Of a DNA stretch of 7,163 bases, positions 6,896 through 7,163 are shown piece by piece. The notes under the pieces were generated by a model, which was not told the origin of the DNA, searched no databases, and saw only the letters and a program-made list of their open reading frames with translations. Within the stretch, counting starts at the first letter, position 1, and every line of letters starts with the position of its first letter. The position numbers were made by a program, and so were the translations under genes. Source of the DNA: an uncultured Burkholderiales bacterium (GTDB lineage Bacteria; Pseudomonadota; Gammaproteobacteria; Burkholderiales; Burkholderiaceae_C); contig CAIYKK010000558.1 of the NCBI GenBank assembly GCA_903926695.1, positions 1 to 7,163 of the forward strand. Reading direction: 5' to 3'.

Positions 6896-6926
6896 AGCGC
6901 AGACACCGCAGGTGTCCTCTTGCGCT
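6896..6926. repeat. Second hairpin in the tnpB leader
   Basis: The inner arms GACACC (6902-6907) and GGTGTC (6911-6916) pair perfectly around a GCA loop. The outer arms AGCGCA (6896-6901) and TGCGCT (6921-6926) also pair perfectly, giving a 12-pair stem with a one-sided CTCT bulge. It lies six bases after the first hairpin and ends 34 bases before the tnpB ATG. Its function is unknown; it could belong to the transposon end or regulate tnpB. Confidence 0.65.
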
Positions 6927-6960
6927 GTCAATAATTCAAACCGCTGATTAAAATTCCAGC

Positions 6961-7163
6961 ATGCAGCGTCTCCAGGCCTTCAAGTTTGAACTCATGCCCA
7001 ACGGCGGGCAGGCGCGGGACATGCGCCGCTTCGCCGGGGCGCGCCGGTTTGTGTTTAACAAAGCCTTGGATTTGCAACAAAAAATCTACGCGGCTCAAAA
7101 GAAACAATTGAGTTTTGCGCAGTTGTGCAAACACCTCGTTGTTTGGAAGCAGGAGTTTGCATG
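6961..7163 (+). CDS. tnpB: TnpB family RNA-guided nuclease/OrfB of IS200/IS605 element, 5' part only
   Basis: The frame is open from ATG 6961 to the window end (67 codons plus two bases). The visible N-terminus matches the TnpB/OrfB N-terminal helix-turn-helix domain: QAFKFELMPN (5-14) corresponds to the common KAYKFRLYPN-type opening, and AGARRFVFNKALDLQQ (26-41) to the GCxRFVYNxAL block. TnpB proteins are RNA-guided DNA endonucleases, related to the ancestors of Cas12, that use an omega RNA from the element's right end. The catalytic RuvC residues and the zinc finger lie beyond the window, so it cannot be seen whether the gene is intact. No good Shine-Dalgarno precedes the ATG. The family call is confident; the element subgroup is not. 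Confidence 0.87.
   Translation, partial: MQRLQAFKFELMPNGGQARDMRRFAGARRFVFNKALDLQQKIYAAQKKQLSFAQLCKHLVVWKQEFA

Larger units (their letters stand above)
6853..7163 (+). mobile_element. Left part of an IS200/IS605-family (IS1341-like) element, truncated by the window
   Basis: Two neighbouring hairpins (6870-6889 and 6896-6926) precede the start of tnpB, as expected for the left end of an IS605-type single-strand transposon. AAAG (6866-6869) sits at the 5' foot of the first hairpin and a TTAC (6849-6852) lies 13 bases further upstream. Together these resemble the guide and cleavage sequences known from IS608. The left boundary given (after TTAC) is therefore an inference. No tnpA is visible; it may be absent, as in IS1341-type elements, or lie beyond the window. 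The right end and any omega RNA would also be outside. Confidence 0.6.

Noticed and set aside
6838..6960. CRISPR or tandem repeat possibility suggested by the hairpins before tnpB
   Set aside because: The two hairpins differ in sequence and there is no repeated unit with spacers; an IS605-type end explains them better.
6961..6970. Ten bases ATGCAGCGTC shared by the lptE start (1-10) and the tnpB start (6961-6970)
   Set aside because: Both encode MQR, and similarity ends immediately after; no longer repeat is present, so it is taken as coincidence.

Overview
The window carries a complete proteobacterial cbb3-type cytochrome c oxidase locus (ccoI, ccoS, ccoNOQP and a small fixH-like gene). It is bracketed by an LPS-assembly lipoprotein gene (lptE) at the left edge and the 5' part of an IS200/IS605-family TnpB gene at the right edge. 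Every gene reads on the + strand. The GC-rich coding, the style of LptE and CcoI, and the order I-S-N-O-Q-P-fixH suggest a betaproteobacterium of the order Burkholderiales, probably Comamonadaceae. That placement comes from recognising protein families, not from a database search.

Layout: 1-519 lptE. 520-700 is a non-coding gap with no convincing terminator or complete promoter. 701-3085 ccoI, a copper-exporting P-type ATPase for oxidase copper delivery. 3085-3222 ccoS, overlapping ccoI by one base. 3219-3232 is a perfect FNR/Anr-type box overlapping the ccoS stop codon, followed by a short leader. 3289-4725 ccoN, 4740-5366 ccoO, 5385-5525 ccoQ, 5560-6480 ccoP. 6529-6567 is a strong intrinsic terminator. 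6595-6837 is a small FixH-like membrane protein. 6838-6960 holds two hairpins that look like the left end of an IS605/IS1341-type element. 6961 to the window end is tnpB, cut off by the window.

How the genes work together: CcoN (catalytic, haem b/b3/CuB), CcoO (mono-haem c) and CcoP (di-haem c) form the high-affinity terminal oxidase used under microaerobic conditions, with CcoQ as a small accessory subunit. CcoI and CcoS, and presumably the FixH-like protein, support copper supply and assembly. The FNR box places ccoNOQP under oxygen control, separately from ccoIS. All catalytic and cofactor-binding residues I checked are present, so the oxidase looks functional.

The core operon is not a new system. 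The points most worth a second look are the IS605-like left end next to tnpB, the terminator between ccoP and fixH with no ccoG there, the lptE-ccoI junction without holA, and the FNR box embedded in the ccoS stop codon.
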